A DNA stretch of 64,000 nt from Persicitalea jodogahamensis (GCF_014651615.1 NZ_BMXF01000001.1:124001-188000), one strand, 5' to 3'. Counted from the stretch's first letter, positions 51,664 to 61,255 are shown. Notes: generated by a model from the sequence alone, not told the origin. Translations and numbers: made by a program.

Positions 51664-54600
51664 TTAAAATCCAACGCGTAGTCCGACGGTGGTTGATTTG
51701 GCCGTTGGGTAGCTGTTCCAATCCAGTCCCTGGGCCGTAGAATTAGCTCCGCCCCGTGAATTCACCTCCGGGTCCCACCAGGAATAGTTGGTGAGGGTCA
51801 GGAGGTTCTGCCCGCTCACGTAGATTTGCGCACTCCGTAACCAGGCAATGCCCCATTTCTCGACCGGAGCGTTGTAGGCCAGCTGAATATTCCGCAGCCG
51901 CAGGTAGGAGCCGTCCTCCACGAAGCGATCGGACACCCGGGCGTTGGTGTTGCGACTGATCAAAGGGTACTTTGAATTTGGGTTTTCGGGCGTCCAGCTA
52001 TTCAGAAAAACGTCGCGGGTCATGTTGAGCCCAAAACCATGATCCATGGTGTTGACAATGGAGCTTACGTTGAGCAGGTCATTTCCCTGTACGCCCTGTA
52101 CGAACAGCGTCAGGTCGAAACCTTTGTACGACATCGAGGAATTGAGACCGTAGATAAATTTGGGGTTAGGATTCCCGATGAACGTTTTATCGTTCTGGTT
52201 GATGGTGCCATTGCCGTCCAGGTCCTGATAGGTAATGCGTCCCTGCTCATTGTATCCTTCTTCAAGGTACCCCCAAAAGCTCCCGATAGGGTGCCCTTCC
52301 CGCAGAATGCTGGTTACGTCATTGATCACCACGACGTTGACATTGCCGCCGAGAATATCTTCACCCCCGTAGAGCTTCACTACTTTATTGCGATTGATCG
52401 AAAGATTAGCGTTGAGGTTCCATTTGAAAGCCCCGGTCAGCACGCGACCATCCAGACCGAGTTCAAAACCTTTATTCTGTACCTGTCCGATGTTCTGGAT
52501 CGTCGTGGTAAAGCCGAGGGAAGAGGGAAGGCTCACGGTATTCAGCAAATCCCGGGTATTCTTGATGTAGTAATCGGCCGTAAACAGCAGCCGGTTTTTG
52601 AATAGGCCCAGGTCAATGCCAAAATCGAGTTGTTCGGTGGTTTCCCATTTCAGATTACCGGGCAGCCGGGTACTGGGCGAGAAGGCGGTGTACATGGCAT
52701 CGTCAAACACCGTCCGGTTGGCGTTAAGCTCGTTGAGGGTGGCGTAAGCGGCGATGGCCTGACTACCCGTTAAGCCCCAACTGGCGCGGAGTTTCAGCTC
52801 GGAAATATCAGGGCTGTTTTTCAGGAAATCTTCGTTGGCCACTTTCCAGGCCACGGCTGCTGAGGGAAAGTACCCCCATTTGTTGCCGGGACTATACCGC
52901 GAAGAGCCATCCCGGCGGATACTGGCCGTTAGCAGGTACTTATCGGAATAGCTGTAATTGGCACGGCCCAGGTACGAAACCAGCACCGATTGGGCATAGC
53001 CCGATGCCGGGATGCCGGGCGTGATGGCCGATCCGAGATCGAAACTTTCGGTGATGTCGCTCAGGAAACCATTGCCGCTGCCCCCCAGGGTTTTGGTGGT
53101 GAAATCCTGGTAGGTAAAGCCCGCCACCGCCGAAAAACTATGCAGCTGGTTGAACGTCCTGGTGTAGCTGATTGTGTTTTCGTTGAGCAGGCTCGTAAAC
53201 TGGTACGAACTAACGCTGGCCCGGCCCGGTGAGTTGAAAAAATTGCGGGTAGTGTACTCGTCGGTACGGTCGTCCTGGTTTTCGATACCGCCCGCTATTT
53301 TGATCGTCAGTTCGGGAATGGGGTTAAATATCAAAGCGGCATTGGTGAGTATCCGATTGGCATTGATTTGCCTGCTTTGCTCATTGATGAAATTCAGGGG
53401 ATTGATTAAATCCGTAGCTACGAAAGGGTAGGCGATGGCCAGTCTAGTATAGGTACCGTCCTCGTTGTAGGGAGTGAGCGTGGGAGGGGCTGAGAGTGCC
53501 GCCGAAATCATGGAGTTGCCCCGTGAACCACCCTCGCTATCCCGACGATCGGTTTTTAGACGGGACAAAGTATTGGACAGCGTCACGCTGAATTTTTTGC
53601 TCACCTGATGATTGATGTTGGTACGCAGCGAATACCGATTGTAATCGCTGCCTTTGACGATTCCCTCCTGCCCGAAGTAGCTGCCCGACACCGAAAACTG
53701 GGTTTTGTCGTTTCCGCCGTTAATGTTCAGCGAAGTAGTTTTCATGGGAGCCTTCTGAAAAACCAGATCCTGCCAGTCGAAGCCTTCGCCGAAAGCATTG
53801 ACCTGATCCGGCGTAAAGTAGGGGGCCAACTTGTCATTGACAGCTTGCTGGTTGTAGAAAGTGGCATATTCGCGGCCATTCATCAGATCCAGTTTTTTGC
53901 GCAACGTTTGCTGGCTGTAGCTGGTCTCAAAGTCAACTTTCGTGCGTCCCGTTTTGCCTTGTTTTGTCGTGATGATCACCACCCCATTGGCCCCCCGCGA
54001 CCCGTAGATGGCGGTCGCCGAGGCATCCTTCAATACTTCCACGCTTTCGATGTCGGCGTTGTTGAGTATCGTTGGGTTACTGCCAAAAATCGGAAAACCA
54101 TCCACTACGTACAGCGGTTCGTTGCTGCCCTGGATAGAATTGGTACCCCGGATGCGCACGCTGATGCCGCCGCCGGGAGCGCCGGTGTTCTGCGTGACCT
54201 GCACCCCGGCCGCCCGACCCGAAAGCGCCTGCAACGGATTGGCCGTGGGGAAACTATTGATCTCTTCGGCTTTCACCTGAGCTACCGAACCCGTCAAATC
54301 GCTCTTTTTCACAGTACCATAACCCACCACGACCACTTCTTCCAGCGCCTTCGTATCAGTTGCAAGACTTATATTGAGGCGGGTCCGATCGCCTACCACT
54401 ACCTCCTGAGCCACGTAGCCTACAAAGCTGAAAACCAGCACGGCGCGTTGGTCGGGAACTTCGAGGGAAAAAAGTCCCTCCTGATTGGTCGTTGTGCCTC
54501 GTTGGGTTCCTTTTATTAAAATGCTTACGCCTGGCAGAGCCAAGCCGTCTTCGTCGGTCACCTTACCCGTGATGATTTGCTCCAATTGCTTTTGCAATGA

Positions 54601-55074
54601 CGCCACTGGTACATCGGCCGAGGGAGCCTGAAGGGTCACGCTTCCGCTCGGGTGGCTCGAGTTCGGAAGAGATTCGGGTAGGGTTGAGGACTCATTGGCT
54701 GAACTCTTTCCTGCATCTGCTTTTTTAAGGATCAGATAGGTATTCCGACGTATCTTTCTGTAACGCAGGCCTGTCCCTTCGAGTAGAGTGGTTAAAGTTT
54801 TTTCGACGGATTGATCGGCTGCCGCAGGTTTTTTAATGACTTGTTTGTCCGCCAACAACCGTTCGTCGAAAACGATGTCGATCTGTTCCTGATTCATCAG
54901 GTCCAGCAGCACCGAACGCAGCGAAACGGAAGTACTAACCTTCCGGGACGGCTGGTTGCCCGGTTGCTGTGCCGAGGCCAGTAGCTGGGGATAGCCCGTC
55001 TGTAAAGTCAGGCACAGCGGTACAAAAAGACTCCATCGTAAGGAGCGTCTTATGCTCTTAGAAATATTCCTCAT
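51664..55074 (-). CDS. susC: SusC/RagA TonB-linked outer-membrane transporter with STN domain, locus 2
   Basis: A 1136-residue outer-membrane transporter. Domains in order: signal peptide (MRNISKSIRRSLRWSLFVPL), STN domain (about 45-120, LRSVLLDLMNQEQIDIVFDE), a low-complexity Ser/Pro linker (about 125-160), a carboxypeptidase-regulatory-like domain (GKVTDEDGLALPGVSILIKG), a plug (SDLTGSVAQVKAEEINSFPT and VEVLKDASATAIYGSRGANG) and the barrel ending TKSTTVGLRVGF (with preceding TAQGLDWNSYPTA). The STN domain indicates signalling to the FecR and sigma gene upstream. It differs from the locus-1 SusC in the barrel, so the two import different ligands. Confidence 0.95.
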   Translation of the reverse strand: MRNISKSIRRSLRWSLFVPLCLTLQTGYPQLLASAQQPGNQPSRKVSTSVSLRSVLLDLMNQEQIDIVFDERLLADKQVIKKPAAADQSVEKTLTTLLEGTGLRYRKIRRNTYLILKKADAGKSSANESSTLPESLPNSSHPSGSVTLQAPSADVPVASLQKQLEQIITGKVTDEDGLALPGVSILIKGTQRGTTTNQEGLFSLEVPDQRAVLVFSFVGYVAQEVVVGDRTRLNISLATDTKALEEVVVVGYGTVKKSDLTGSVAQVKAEEINSFPTANPLQALSGRAAGVQVTQNTGAPGGGISVRIRGTNSIQGSNEPLYVVDGFPIFGSNPTILNNADIESVEVLKDASATAIYGSRGANGVVIITTKQGKTGRTKVDFETSYSQQTLRKKLDLMNGREYATFYNQQAVNDKLAPYFTPDQVNAFGEGFDWQDLVFQKAPMKTTSLNINGGNDKTQFSVSGSYFGQEGIVKGSDYNRYSLRTNINHQVSKKFSVTLSNTLSRLKTDRRDSEGGSRGNSMISAALSAPPTLTPYNEDGTYTRLAIAYPFVATDLINPLNFINEQSRQINANRILTNAALIFNPIPELTIKIAGGIENQDDRTDEYTTRNFFNSPGRASVSSYQFTSLLNENTISYTRTFNQLHSFSAVAGFTYQDFTTKTLGGSGNGFLSDITESFDLGSAITPGIPASGYAQSVLVSYLGRANYSYSDKYLLTASIRRDGSSRYSPGNKWGYFPSAAVAWKVANEDFLKNSPDISELKLRASWGLTGSQAIAAYATLNELNANRTVFDDAMYTAFSPSTRLPGNLKWETTEQLDFGIDLGLFKNRLLFTADYYIKNTRDLLNTVSLPSSLGFTTTIQNIGQVQNKGFELGLDGRVLTGAFKWNLNANLSINRNKVVKLYGGEDILGGNVNVVVINDVTSILREGHPIGSFWGYLEEGYNEQGRITYQDLDGNGTINQNDKTFIGNPNPKFIYGLNSSMSYKGFDLTLFVQGVQGNDLLNVSSIVNTMDHGFGLNMTRDVFLNSWTPENPNSKYPLISRNTNARVSDRFVEDGSYLRLRNIQLAYNAPVEKWGIAWLRSAQIYVSGQNLLTLTNYSWWDPEVNSRGGANSTAQGLDWNSYPTAKSTTVGLRVGF

Positions 55075-55106
55075 ATCAGGGAAGGGATTAGGCTTAAAGA
55101 AAAAAA

Positions 55107-56111
55107 TTATTTGACTAAGTACTTTTGGTTGTTACGCGTCTCGATTCTGTAGCCGGTGAGCTCTGTAATAATCTCCAGCAGGTCCTCTGCCCGCTCTGCC
55201 CGGAAGCGACCGGTTATCTGGTAGGTAGCCAGCGAGGCGTTTTCCAGTTTGATGGACTCACCAAATTGCTCCTTAAGCATCAGCAGTACTTCAGACAAGG
55301 AATGGTGGTCGAACACAAACAGGTGTTCCTGCCAGGCCGCCAATTCACGGGTGGGTTGGTGTGACATCAGTTGCAGTTGCCGGTCTTTACCACTATCGGT
55401 GTAGGCCACATCACCGGGCCGTAGCGTAACCACTGGTTTGTCGCCCTGCCGGGTGCGTTGCTCGAGGGCGATTTTCCCGGTATGCAATGCCACCCGAAAC
55501 CGATCTTTTCTGGAGCGGACTACGAATTCGGTACCTAACACCACTACATTGACTTCACTGGAAGTCTCGACCACGAACCGCTGCTTATTGCTGCGGTGAG
55601 TTACCGAAAAGTCGGCTTCACCAGCCAGTTTGACGGTTCGGTCGCAGTAGGGTAAGAACAGGGCCGGGACGCGTAATTCGGAGTTGGCATTCAGCGTGGC
55701 CCGGCTACCATCGGGCAATTGCAGGGAAATGATTTCGCCGTTGCCCGTCTGATGCGTAGTGTAAAAAAGCCTTTCGCGCAATAGGAAAGACAGTCCGCCG
55801 ATCAGGACCAGACTGGCCGCCACCGTCCACCAGCGAAAAATGCCTAGCCAGGTACGTGGGGTTTGTTTATAAATATGGTACGCCGGGGTAGTTTCGCCTT
55901 GCTTTTCGAGTTGTTGAGTCAGGCTGGTCCAGGCATCCTCTGAGTCACCCAGTGCCTGGGGATGCAGCTCCTCCCATTCGATCAGCCATTGGTAAAACGT
56001 TTCCTGATGGGAAGGGTCTTCCAGCCAGCGTACAATGAGCTTCTGCTGCATGGGCGTGGCGAGTCCAGACCAGTATAAAAACAGCAACTCCCGGTTAATG
56101 ATCTGATTCAT
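55107..56111 (-). CDS. fecR: FecR family anti-sigma factor, locus 2
   Basis: A 334-residue inner-membrane regulator. A cytoplasmic sigma-binding part (about 1-75) is followed by one membrane helix (about 95-110, WWTVAASLVLIGGLSFLL) and a periplasmic FecR domain with EIISLQLPDGSRATLNANSE, VKLAGEADFSVTHRS and VNVVVLGTEFVVRSRKDRF. The C-terminal STN-like end (LKEQFGESIKLENASLATYQ, DLLEIITELTGYRIETRNN) contacts the transporter STN. The gene follows the sigma factor by 39 bases and precedes susC by 32 bases, so the regulators are cotranscribed with the transport genes and autoregulation is likely. Confidence 0.92.
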   Translation of the reverse strand: MNQIINRELLFLYWSGLATPMQQKLIVRWLEDPSHQETFYQWLIEWEELHPQALGDSEDAWTSLTQQLEKQGETTPAYHIYKQTPRTWLGIFRWWTVAASLVLIGGLSFLLRERLFYTTHQTGNGEIISLQLPDGSRATLNANSELRVPALFLPYCDRTVKLAGEADFSVTHRSNKQRFVVETSSEVNVVVLGTEFVVRSRKDRFRVALHTGKIALEQRTRQGDKPVVTLRPGDVAYTDSGKDRQLQLMSHQPTRELAAWQEHLFVFDHHSLSEVLLMLKEQFGESIKLENASLATYQITGRFRAERAEDLLEIITELTGYRIETRNNQKYLVK

Positions 56112-56150
56112 AGGTATAAAAAGGCATTTATGATGTTTTAAGAGGAGGTC

Positions 56151-56768
56151 TTACAAGTCGTCTATGATGTTTCGCAGTACCCGCAGAGCCCGATAAATAT
56201 GTACTTCCACCGTTTTGTATGAAATCGATAACTCCTCGGCAATCTCGGCGTGTGACTTTCCCTCGAATCGGCTTAGCATAAATACCCGCTGCCCTTTCGG
56301 CGGCAGCGACTTCACCCCCTGCTGAATAGCCAGATACAATTCATCGAACAGAATCGTGTTCTCGGCCGAGGGAGACTGGAAAGCCAATTTCTGTGCTTCC
56401 GAGTCGTCCAGCGATTCATGCCGGAATTCCCGGCGCAAATGCGCCAAAGCTGCATAGCGGACTGACGTTAGTAAGTAGAGGCGATATGAGGTAGTGACGT
56501 TGAGATAGATTTTCTTCTGCCAAAAATTCAGAAAGACTTCGCTTACTATATCGCCCGCTACATCGGGCGAGTACAGAAATCGGGTAGCATGGCTATACAG
56601 CGGCTGGTAATAACGCCGGAACAATAATTCAAAGCCCGCCCGGGGATCCTGTTCGAAAGTCTGCCGGATAAACATTTCCCGGTCGTCGAACTGGTTACTC
56701 GTCAGTTTTTCCGACTTACCAAACGGCGACGGATCGGGCTGTATTTCTTCGTTGTTAGGTACGGGCAT
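56151..56768 (-). CDS. ECF RNA polymerase sigma factor, locus 2
   Basis: A 205-residue ECF sigma factor. Region 2 (about 30-95) shows FELLFRRYYQPLYSHATRFL, VAGDIVSEVFLNFWQKKIYL and YLLTSVRYAALAHLRREFRH; region 4 (about 130-195) shows KSLPPKGQRVFMLSRFEGKS and HAEIAEELSISYKTVEVHIY, the recognition helix-turn-helix. A longer N-terminal extension than in the locus-1 sigma factor is rich in Pro, Asp and Asn. It heads the eight-gene SusCD locus 2 and is probably held inactive by the FecR encoded downstream until ligand is sensed at the outer membrane. Confidence 0.93.
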   Translation of the reverse strand: MPVPNNEEIQPDPSPFGKSEKLTSNQFDDREMFIRQTFEQDPRAGFELLFRRYYQPLYSHATRFLYSPDVAGDIVSEVFLNFWQKKIYLNVTTSYRLYLLTSVRYAALAHLRREFRHESLDDSEAQKLAFQSPSAENTILFDELYLAIQQGVKSLPPKGQRVFMLSRFEGKSHAEIAEELSISYKTVEVHIYRALRVLRNIIDDL

Positions 56769-57083
56769 AGGATGCGGAATGGGAAAGCCTTGTGCTTACA
56801 AGAGTGCTTTTACAAAAGGATCACTTACTTGATATGATGATTTTTTCAGAAATTTTATAAGATTTCTGACCTCGATAAGGGAGGGGGGCCTGGTAAGAAG
56901 TGTCTTGAGGGCTATTAAAGCAAAAACACGCGCCAGAGTAAACCGACGCGTGTTGCAGAATAAAAGAAAGGCTGTATTAAATTTTTATCAAGCCCTGACT
57001 GACATTCTCCTCTTTGTGTATGCCTGAAAATCAGGAGCCTGGGCCAGGTGCCCACCTGCCGGAAGCAGGACAGATGGATACGC
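56769..57083. other. Intergenic region between the flavin operon and the locus-2 sigma factor
   Basis: 315 bases that hold the terminator of the iron/flavin operon (56922-56954) and then, nearer the sigma gene, an AT-rich stretch (about 56810-56870) that probably contains the promoter of the locus-2 sigma gene. No coding frame or RNA gene is recognised. No clear TAnnTTTG element could be fixed. Confidence 0.5.
56922..56954 (-). terminator. Terminator of the iron-uptake/flavin operon
   Basis: AACACGCG at 56925-56932 pairs with CGCGTGTT at 56947-56954 around a 14-base loop. On the minus strand the stem is followed by TTTTTGC. It lies 130 bases after the stop of the PepSY fusion gene, the last gene of the operon. 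Confidence 0.7.
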
Positions 57084-59186
57084 TTAGTAACAATCCGTTA
57101 CTATCCGGCCGCTTTTCCTGAGTTCTTCGGTTGAAGGCAGCGCGTTTGAAGCCGCAATTTTTTCAACTGTGTCCAATACGCCTTTCAGCATGGTCAGTGA
57201 GCCGCAGATCTTGATCGTACCGTTTTCTTTCAAAACCTTCACGACATCTGCTTCCCGGCAAAGCAGCAAATCCTGCACGTAAGCCTTCTCTTTTTCTCTC
57301 GAAAAGGCAAGGTAAGGGCTATTTATGGAGCAGTACTTTTCGAACAACTTGAAGTCTGTTTGATATTTGCCGCCCCAGAACAATTGGCTATTTGACGACT
57401 GTTGGCCCAGAAAAGGAGCTATTCCTGTTCCATTGGCAACCAGCAGCGCCGGTTTTTCGTCGACAGGCTCATAGAATGCTGAATTGGCTTTGATGTAGCC
57501 TTCAAATCGGTCCCCGGCTGCCAGGCTACCCAAAAAGTTAGAGCAAAGGCCTGTTCGCTTTATTACCAGCAAGAGTTCCGTGGGGCTGACAGAAGCAATG
57601 GAATAATACCGCTCGATGTTTTCATCGGGAGGGTAAACTCCCAATAAATCGCCCGAACGGATACCCAGGTTTTTGTCGTGGAGGATTCGCAGCAAAAAGG
57701 TGTCTTCCTGCTCTGCTTTCTCCCTGATTTGAAACGATTCCAGACCTTTTTTTCGAACCGGATGGAGTCTTGAGGTGTCGATGCTTAAATCGATGTTCAG
57801 ATTTTTGTTCAGCGCTCTCACCCAGTCGATAAATTGAACCGCTGACTGATTGTCTACGGTAGAATAGGGAGCAATTTCCCTGGTATTCTCAATGGCTGCC
57901 AAGGTGTATCTGAGTACTTCGGCAAAAGCGCAGAATGCGGGATATTCGCTCGAACCAAAACCCAGAACACTGAATTTTATCGAATCAGCCCCTGAGAGGC
58001 AGGCATTGAGGCGCTTCAATACTCCCTGTGCATTTTCCGGAGCATCACCATCTCCGTACGTGGAGGTCAGGAACAGCAGCGTTTTAGCAGAGGTCACCTT
58101 GGGCAGGTTCTCCATTCCAAGCGTGCAGACCTGGATGCCCTGTCGGGTAAAAGCTTCCTCCAGCGCATCGGCAAAGCGCCACGTGTGCCCCGTTTCCGAG
58201 CCTACCAGAATAATTGTGTCGGCGTTTGCGTCCGGAACGGTTCTGTGCTTTTTCAGGCGTAACCTTTCGACCACCATCTGAAAGCCTGTGAAGCTCAGAA
58301 AAACCATCACCAGCGAAGTCAGGAGCAGAAAGCCCGTCCATACGGGGGCACCTTCGCCCGTATGCAGCACGAAATTGACGGCGCGCATTTGCTCGCTCCA
58401 GGGTACTTGCTCAGCGCGCGTTGGTATGTTTTGCGCCTGATCAAAGTACAGAATCCGGTCAGCAAGTTCGATCACCAGAGGTTCTTCTTCCATTACGGGA
58501 TAAGCAACCTGTCTGACGTCGCTCAGCAGAATCTGATCGAGCGGCGTTGCACTGGCAGGCGATAGGGCCGCATTGGGAGGCGTGGGGGCAAACCGGACAA
58601 CGGAAAGATATAGCCCGGAAACCGCCACAATCAGAATAGGAACCAGAAACAGGCGACTCCAGCGGGCATGACCGTCGCGCCTAAGCTCCAGAATTCTGAT
58701 AGATTTTAGAACAGACCGTAACCCGCCTGCCCGTTTGATATGAAGCCCGATGCCACTGATGGACAAAAAGACCAGGGCGAGCGCTGCCAGACCGACTAAA
58801 ATACGGCCCGGCGTTTTCAGGAAAAGAGAGCGGTGCAGGTCACGACTGGTGTCAAAAAGCCGGGATAGTTTGGGCGGGGGCTGTAAGACTGAGCCCGACT
58901 CCGCACTGACAAATAAGGTACCTTCTTCTTCGAGTCCGATGCCCTCTACCTTAATATTGCCGTAGGCGTCTTTCTCAAAGCTAAAAACTTCTAAAAAGTT
59001 CTCTGAAAGCTTACTCTGAAAATCAACAAGTTTTAAATCTGGGTTCGCAGCTCCGGACACTGCATTCTGGCTGAGGAACCACGGTTCAACAGCCAGAATG
59101 CAACCGGTTACGGAGGCCAAAAAGATGAAAAGCCCGGCTACTACCGTAGACACGAAGTGCAGCTGCCGCCAAAATTTAGCCATCAA
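57084..59186 (-). CDS. PepSY membrane / flavodoxin / ferredoxin-NADP-reductase fusion protein (XusC-like reductase)
   Basis: A 700-residue inner-membrane oxidoreductase. Four membrane helices are clear (about 13-33, 128-149, 178-196, 283-304), with PepSY periplasmic loops and conserved His such as DLHRS, LHIKRAG and VLHTGEG that could ligate heme. Then follow a flavodoxin-like domain (about 322-455: IILVGSETGHTWRFAD, FLTSTYGDGDAPENAQG, VLGFGSSEYPAFCAF) and a flavoprotein-reductase module (about 500-695: RYYSIASVSPTELLLVIKRT, LLVANGTGIAPFLGQ, IKICGSLTMLKGVLDTVEKI). It should carry electrons from cytoplasmic NAD(P)H across the membrane to the periplasm, like reductases that release iron from siderophores. 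The upstream gene ends 2 bases before its start. Confidence 0.9.
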   Translation of the reverse strand: MMAKFWRQLHFVSTVVAGLFIFLASVTGCILAVEPWFLSQNAVSGAANPDLKLVDFQSKLSENFLEVFSFEKDAYGNIKVEGIGLEEEGTLFVSAESGSVLQPPPKLSRLFDTSRDLHRSLFLKTPGRILVGLAALALVFLSISGIGLHIKRAGGLRSVLKSIRILELRRDGHARWSRLFLVPILIVAVSGLYLSVVRFAPTPPNAALSPASATPLDQILLSDVRQVAYPVMEEEPLVIELADRILYFDQAQNIPTRAEQVPWSEQMRAVNFVLHTGEGAPVWTGFLLLTSLVMVFLSFTGFQMVVERLRLKKHRTVPDANADTIILVGSETGHTWRFADALEEAFTRQGIQVCTLGMENLPKVTSAKTLLFLTSTYGDGDAPENAQGVLKRLNACLSGADSIKFSVLGFGSSEYPAFCAFAEVLRYTLAAIENTREIAPYSTVDNQSAVQFIDWVRALNKNLNIDLSIDTSRLHPVRKKGLESFQIREKAEQEDTFLLRILHDKNLGIRSGDLLGVYPPDENIERYYSIASVSPTELLLVIKRTGLCSNFLGSLAAGDRFEGYIKANSAFYEPVDEKPALLVANGTGIAPFLGQQSSNSQLFWGGKYQTDFKLFEKYCSINSPYLAFSREKEKAYVQDLLLCREADVVKVLKENGTIKICGSLTMLKGVLDTVEKIAASNALPSTEELRKSGRIVTDCY

Positions 59187-59188
59187 AA

Positions 59189-59692
59189 TCAGGGGTTTTT
59201 AATCAGCTTCACGTAACGAATGTATCCGGTGCCCGAAACGGTCTTGCCGACATTCACTTCCGAAAAATCCATTTCCACGTCTTTTTCCTCGTACTCTTTG
59301 TTCTCTACGGCAGTTTCAAAGCGTAGCTTGTACCCTTTGTTAAACACAGTATCATCCGTATTTATCGAAAAAACCTTACGACCGCCCGCCGTGATGGAAG
59401 CTCCCGAAACGCCGTCCACATTTTCTTTGGCTGAAGTATAGTAGTTAAACCAGGAGGTAAGGTCGTCGTACCAGCGTTTTTCCTTCCCGAAAATCTGCAA
59501 AGTCTTTTTGTACTTTCCTTTGCTGTCAATCAGCGAAACTACCACATAGGCACCTTCTCCGGAATAGTTGGTGAGTTGAACCAAGCACTTAAATGAAACT
59601 TGTGCAGGCGGTGTTCTGAAACCTGAGAAGGAGAAAGCCGTGACTGCGAAAGCAAAAAAGACGATTGGTAATTTATTCAACTTATTCATCAT
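59189..59692 (-). CDS. DUF2271-type periplasmic protein with flavinylation motif
   Basis: A 167-residue exported protein (signal MMNKLNKLPIVFFAFAVTAFS). The segment SAKENVDGVSGASITAGG holds D93-G-V-S-G-A-S99, matching the ApbE consensus D-x-x-(S/T)-G-A-(T/S); S99 would carry FMN. The rest is a beta-sandwich with a Cys (FKCLVQL) and ends TGYIRYVKLIKNP. DUF2271 proteins have been linked by genomics to ApbE and PepSY reductases as periplasmic electron carriers. Its start overlaps the ankyrin gene stop by one base (TAATG) and its stop lies 2 bases before the PepSY fusion gene, so the three are translated as one unit. Confidence 0.8.
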   Translation of the reverse strand: MMNKLNKLPIVFFAFAVTAFSFSGFRTPPAQVSFKCLVQLTNYSGEGAYVVVSLIDSKGKYKKTLQIFGKEKRWYDDLTSWFNYYTSAKENVDGVSGASITAGGRKVFSINTDDTVFNKGYKLRFETAVENKEYEEKDVEMDFSEVNVGKTVSGTGYIRYVKLIKNP

Positions 59693-61170
59693 TATTTTTT
59701 AAGAAAATCAAGGTTCAGTTCCTGCTTACCCAATACTTCATTTTCGGCAATCAGGTCAAGTACCGATTCATCCAGTTCTGTTTTTAGCTTGGCGTTGGCC
59801 CCATTGTCAATCAAAAACTTCAGCAAATCCAGATCTTTGGACTTCATACTTGCGTAGTGAAGGATCGTATAACCGTCTTTGTCTTTGGCGTTGATATCTT
59901 CCCCTGATTTGATGAGTGTCGCCATCAGGTCTGTGTCATCTTTATCAAGAGCGGTATGGATCAGCTTACCATTTCGGGGCATTTCGAGGCCCGAAGCGTT
60001 GAGTAAATCCATAATCTCGGTGGCTCTTTGTACGCTCCCTCTACCCTTCCGGTACGAGCTGATAAGGGTGCCATACAGATCGTTGCCATCCTCATCTTTC
60101 ACATCCGTTTTTGCCCCTTTTTCAATCAACAGTTTCACTATTTCTGCCGAATTGTTCGCGACCGCCTGCGTAAGTGCCGACTGGCCGGCGTTGTTTGTCG
60201 CGTTGATATCGTTTTTGGCCAGCCAAAAGTTAATAAAAGGAGCATTCCCACGGGCAGCCGCCAGCATTAGCGGTGTGTTGCCTTCCTTATCAGCCTGTGA
60301 AAGGTCGATGTCGTTTTCAATTAAGAATTGCAAAACCGGCTCCTCCGCACCCGTGCGGGCCAGGGTATGAGCCAGGGTTTGTCCGTTTGCCGATGGTACT
60401 TTTGGGTCCAGACCCAAACTTTTGAGATACTGTAGCAGTGCCAGATTCAGCTTCGCGCCGCGGCCCCGGCCAATGAAAGAGAAAGCGTTTTCTCCTTTTA
60501 AATTCGGAGCATAACTCACCCCCATCTTCACCAGTTCCTGGAGCGTTCCGGTGTTTCCACCTACAACCGCATAATGAAACAGCCCGTTGCCATCATTATC
60601 CGTGTCATTCAGGGTTAAGCCTTTGCTGGTGAAGTAGTTCAAGAAAGACAAATCCTTCAAACCTCCAATGGCGGTGAGCATGACATTGCGTCCCTGCTCA
60701 TCTTTGTCGTTTTTGATATCGCCCCCATTCTGAAGGCACAAGTCATACATCTCAGGATCAGCCTTTCCGCTGAGGGCAGCGTGCATCAAAAAGGACTGTC
60801 CGTGGCTGTTGATGATATCCGTTTTGGAACCTTTGTCCAGCAAAAGTTTCATTACCGGTACATTGCCTTTCTGTGTAGTCCACATCAAGTAGTTGTTAGA
60901 ATGGTGCGTGACAACATTGACGTCGATCCCCGGTTGATCCAGGACGTATTTGATGGTTTCGTAGTCGCAGTCGGCCATGATGGACAGCAGCGGACCATCC
61001 CAGCCACCGGGCCCCATTTCCAGGATATTATTCCCTTCGGCCATTTTTTGTTTGACGATGTCGACCGACGGTTTGGAGGCCCAGAACTCCCGGCTGTGAA
61101 AGATATTCTGCGCAGAAAGGGAAACTCCTGCCAGGAGAAGCGAAAAGGTGAAGAACAGTTTGATTTTCAT
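59692..61170 (-). CDS. Exported ankyrin-repeat protein in the iron/flavin operon
   Basis: A 492-residue protein with a signal peptide (MKIKLFFTFSLLLAGVSLSA, then QNI). About a dozen ankyrin repeats fill the mature chain, for example VTHHSNNYLMWTTQKGNVPV, NSHGQSFLMHAALSGKADPE, DKEGNTPLMLAAARGNAPF, NNAGQSALTQAVANNSAEIV and AKDKDGYTILHYASMKSKDL. Ankyrin solenoids mediate protein contacts; no enzyme motif is visible. It lies between the DUF4374 lipoprotein and the DUF2271 protein in a tight operon, so it may scaffold the periplasmic redox partners or receptor. Such a component is not part of the described Bacteroides xusABC set. Confidence 0.85.
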   Translation of the reverse strand: MKIKLFFTFSLLLAGVSLSAQNIFHSREFWASKPSVDIVKQKMAEGNNILEMGPGGWDGPLLSIMADCDYETIKYVLDQPGIDVNVVTHHSNNYLMWTTQKGNVPVMKLLLDKGSKTDIINSHGQSFLMHAALSGKADPEMYDLCLQNGGDIKNDKDEQGRNVMLTAIGGLKDLSFLNYFTSKGLTLNDTDNDGNGLFHYAVVGGNTGTLQELVKMGVSYAPNLKGENAFSFIGRGRGAKLNLALLQYLKSLGLDPKVPSANGQTLAHTLARTGAEEPVLQFLIENDIDLSQADKEGNTPLMLAAARGNAPFINFWLAKNDINATNNAGQSALTQAVANNSAEIVKLLIEKGAKTDVKDEDGNDLYGTLISSYRKGRGSVQRATEIMDLLNASGLEMPRNGKLIHTALDKDDTDLMATLIKSGEDINAKDKDGYTILHYASMKSKDLDLLKFLIDNGANAKLKTELDESVLDLIAENEVLGKQELNLDFLKK

Positions 61171-61255
61171 TTTGATTAAGCGATTACTATGAATTTATTG
61201 AATTTGCGTGAGCAATCTGTTTAGCTAAATCCGGGGCATTTTAAAAATACATTAA

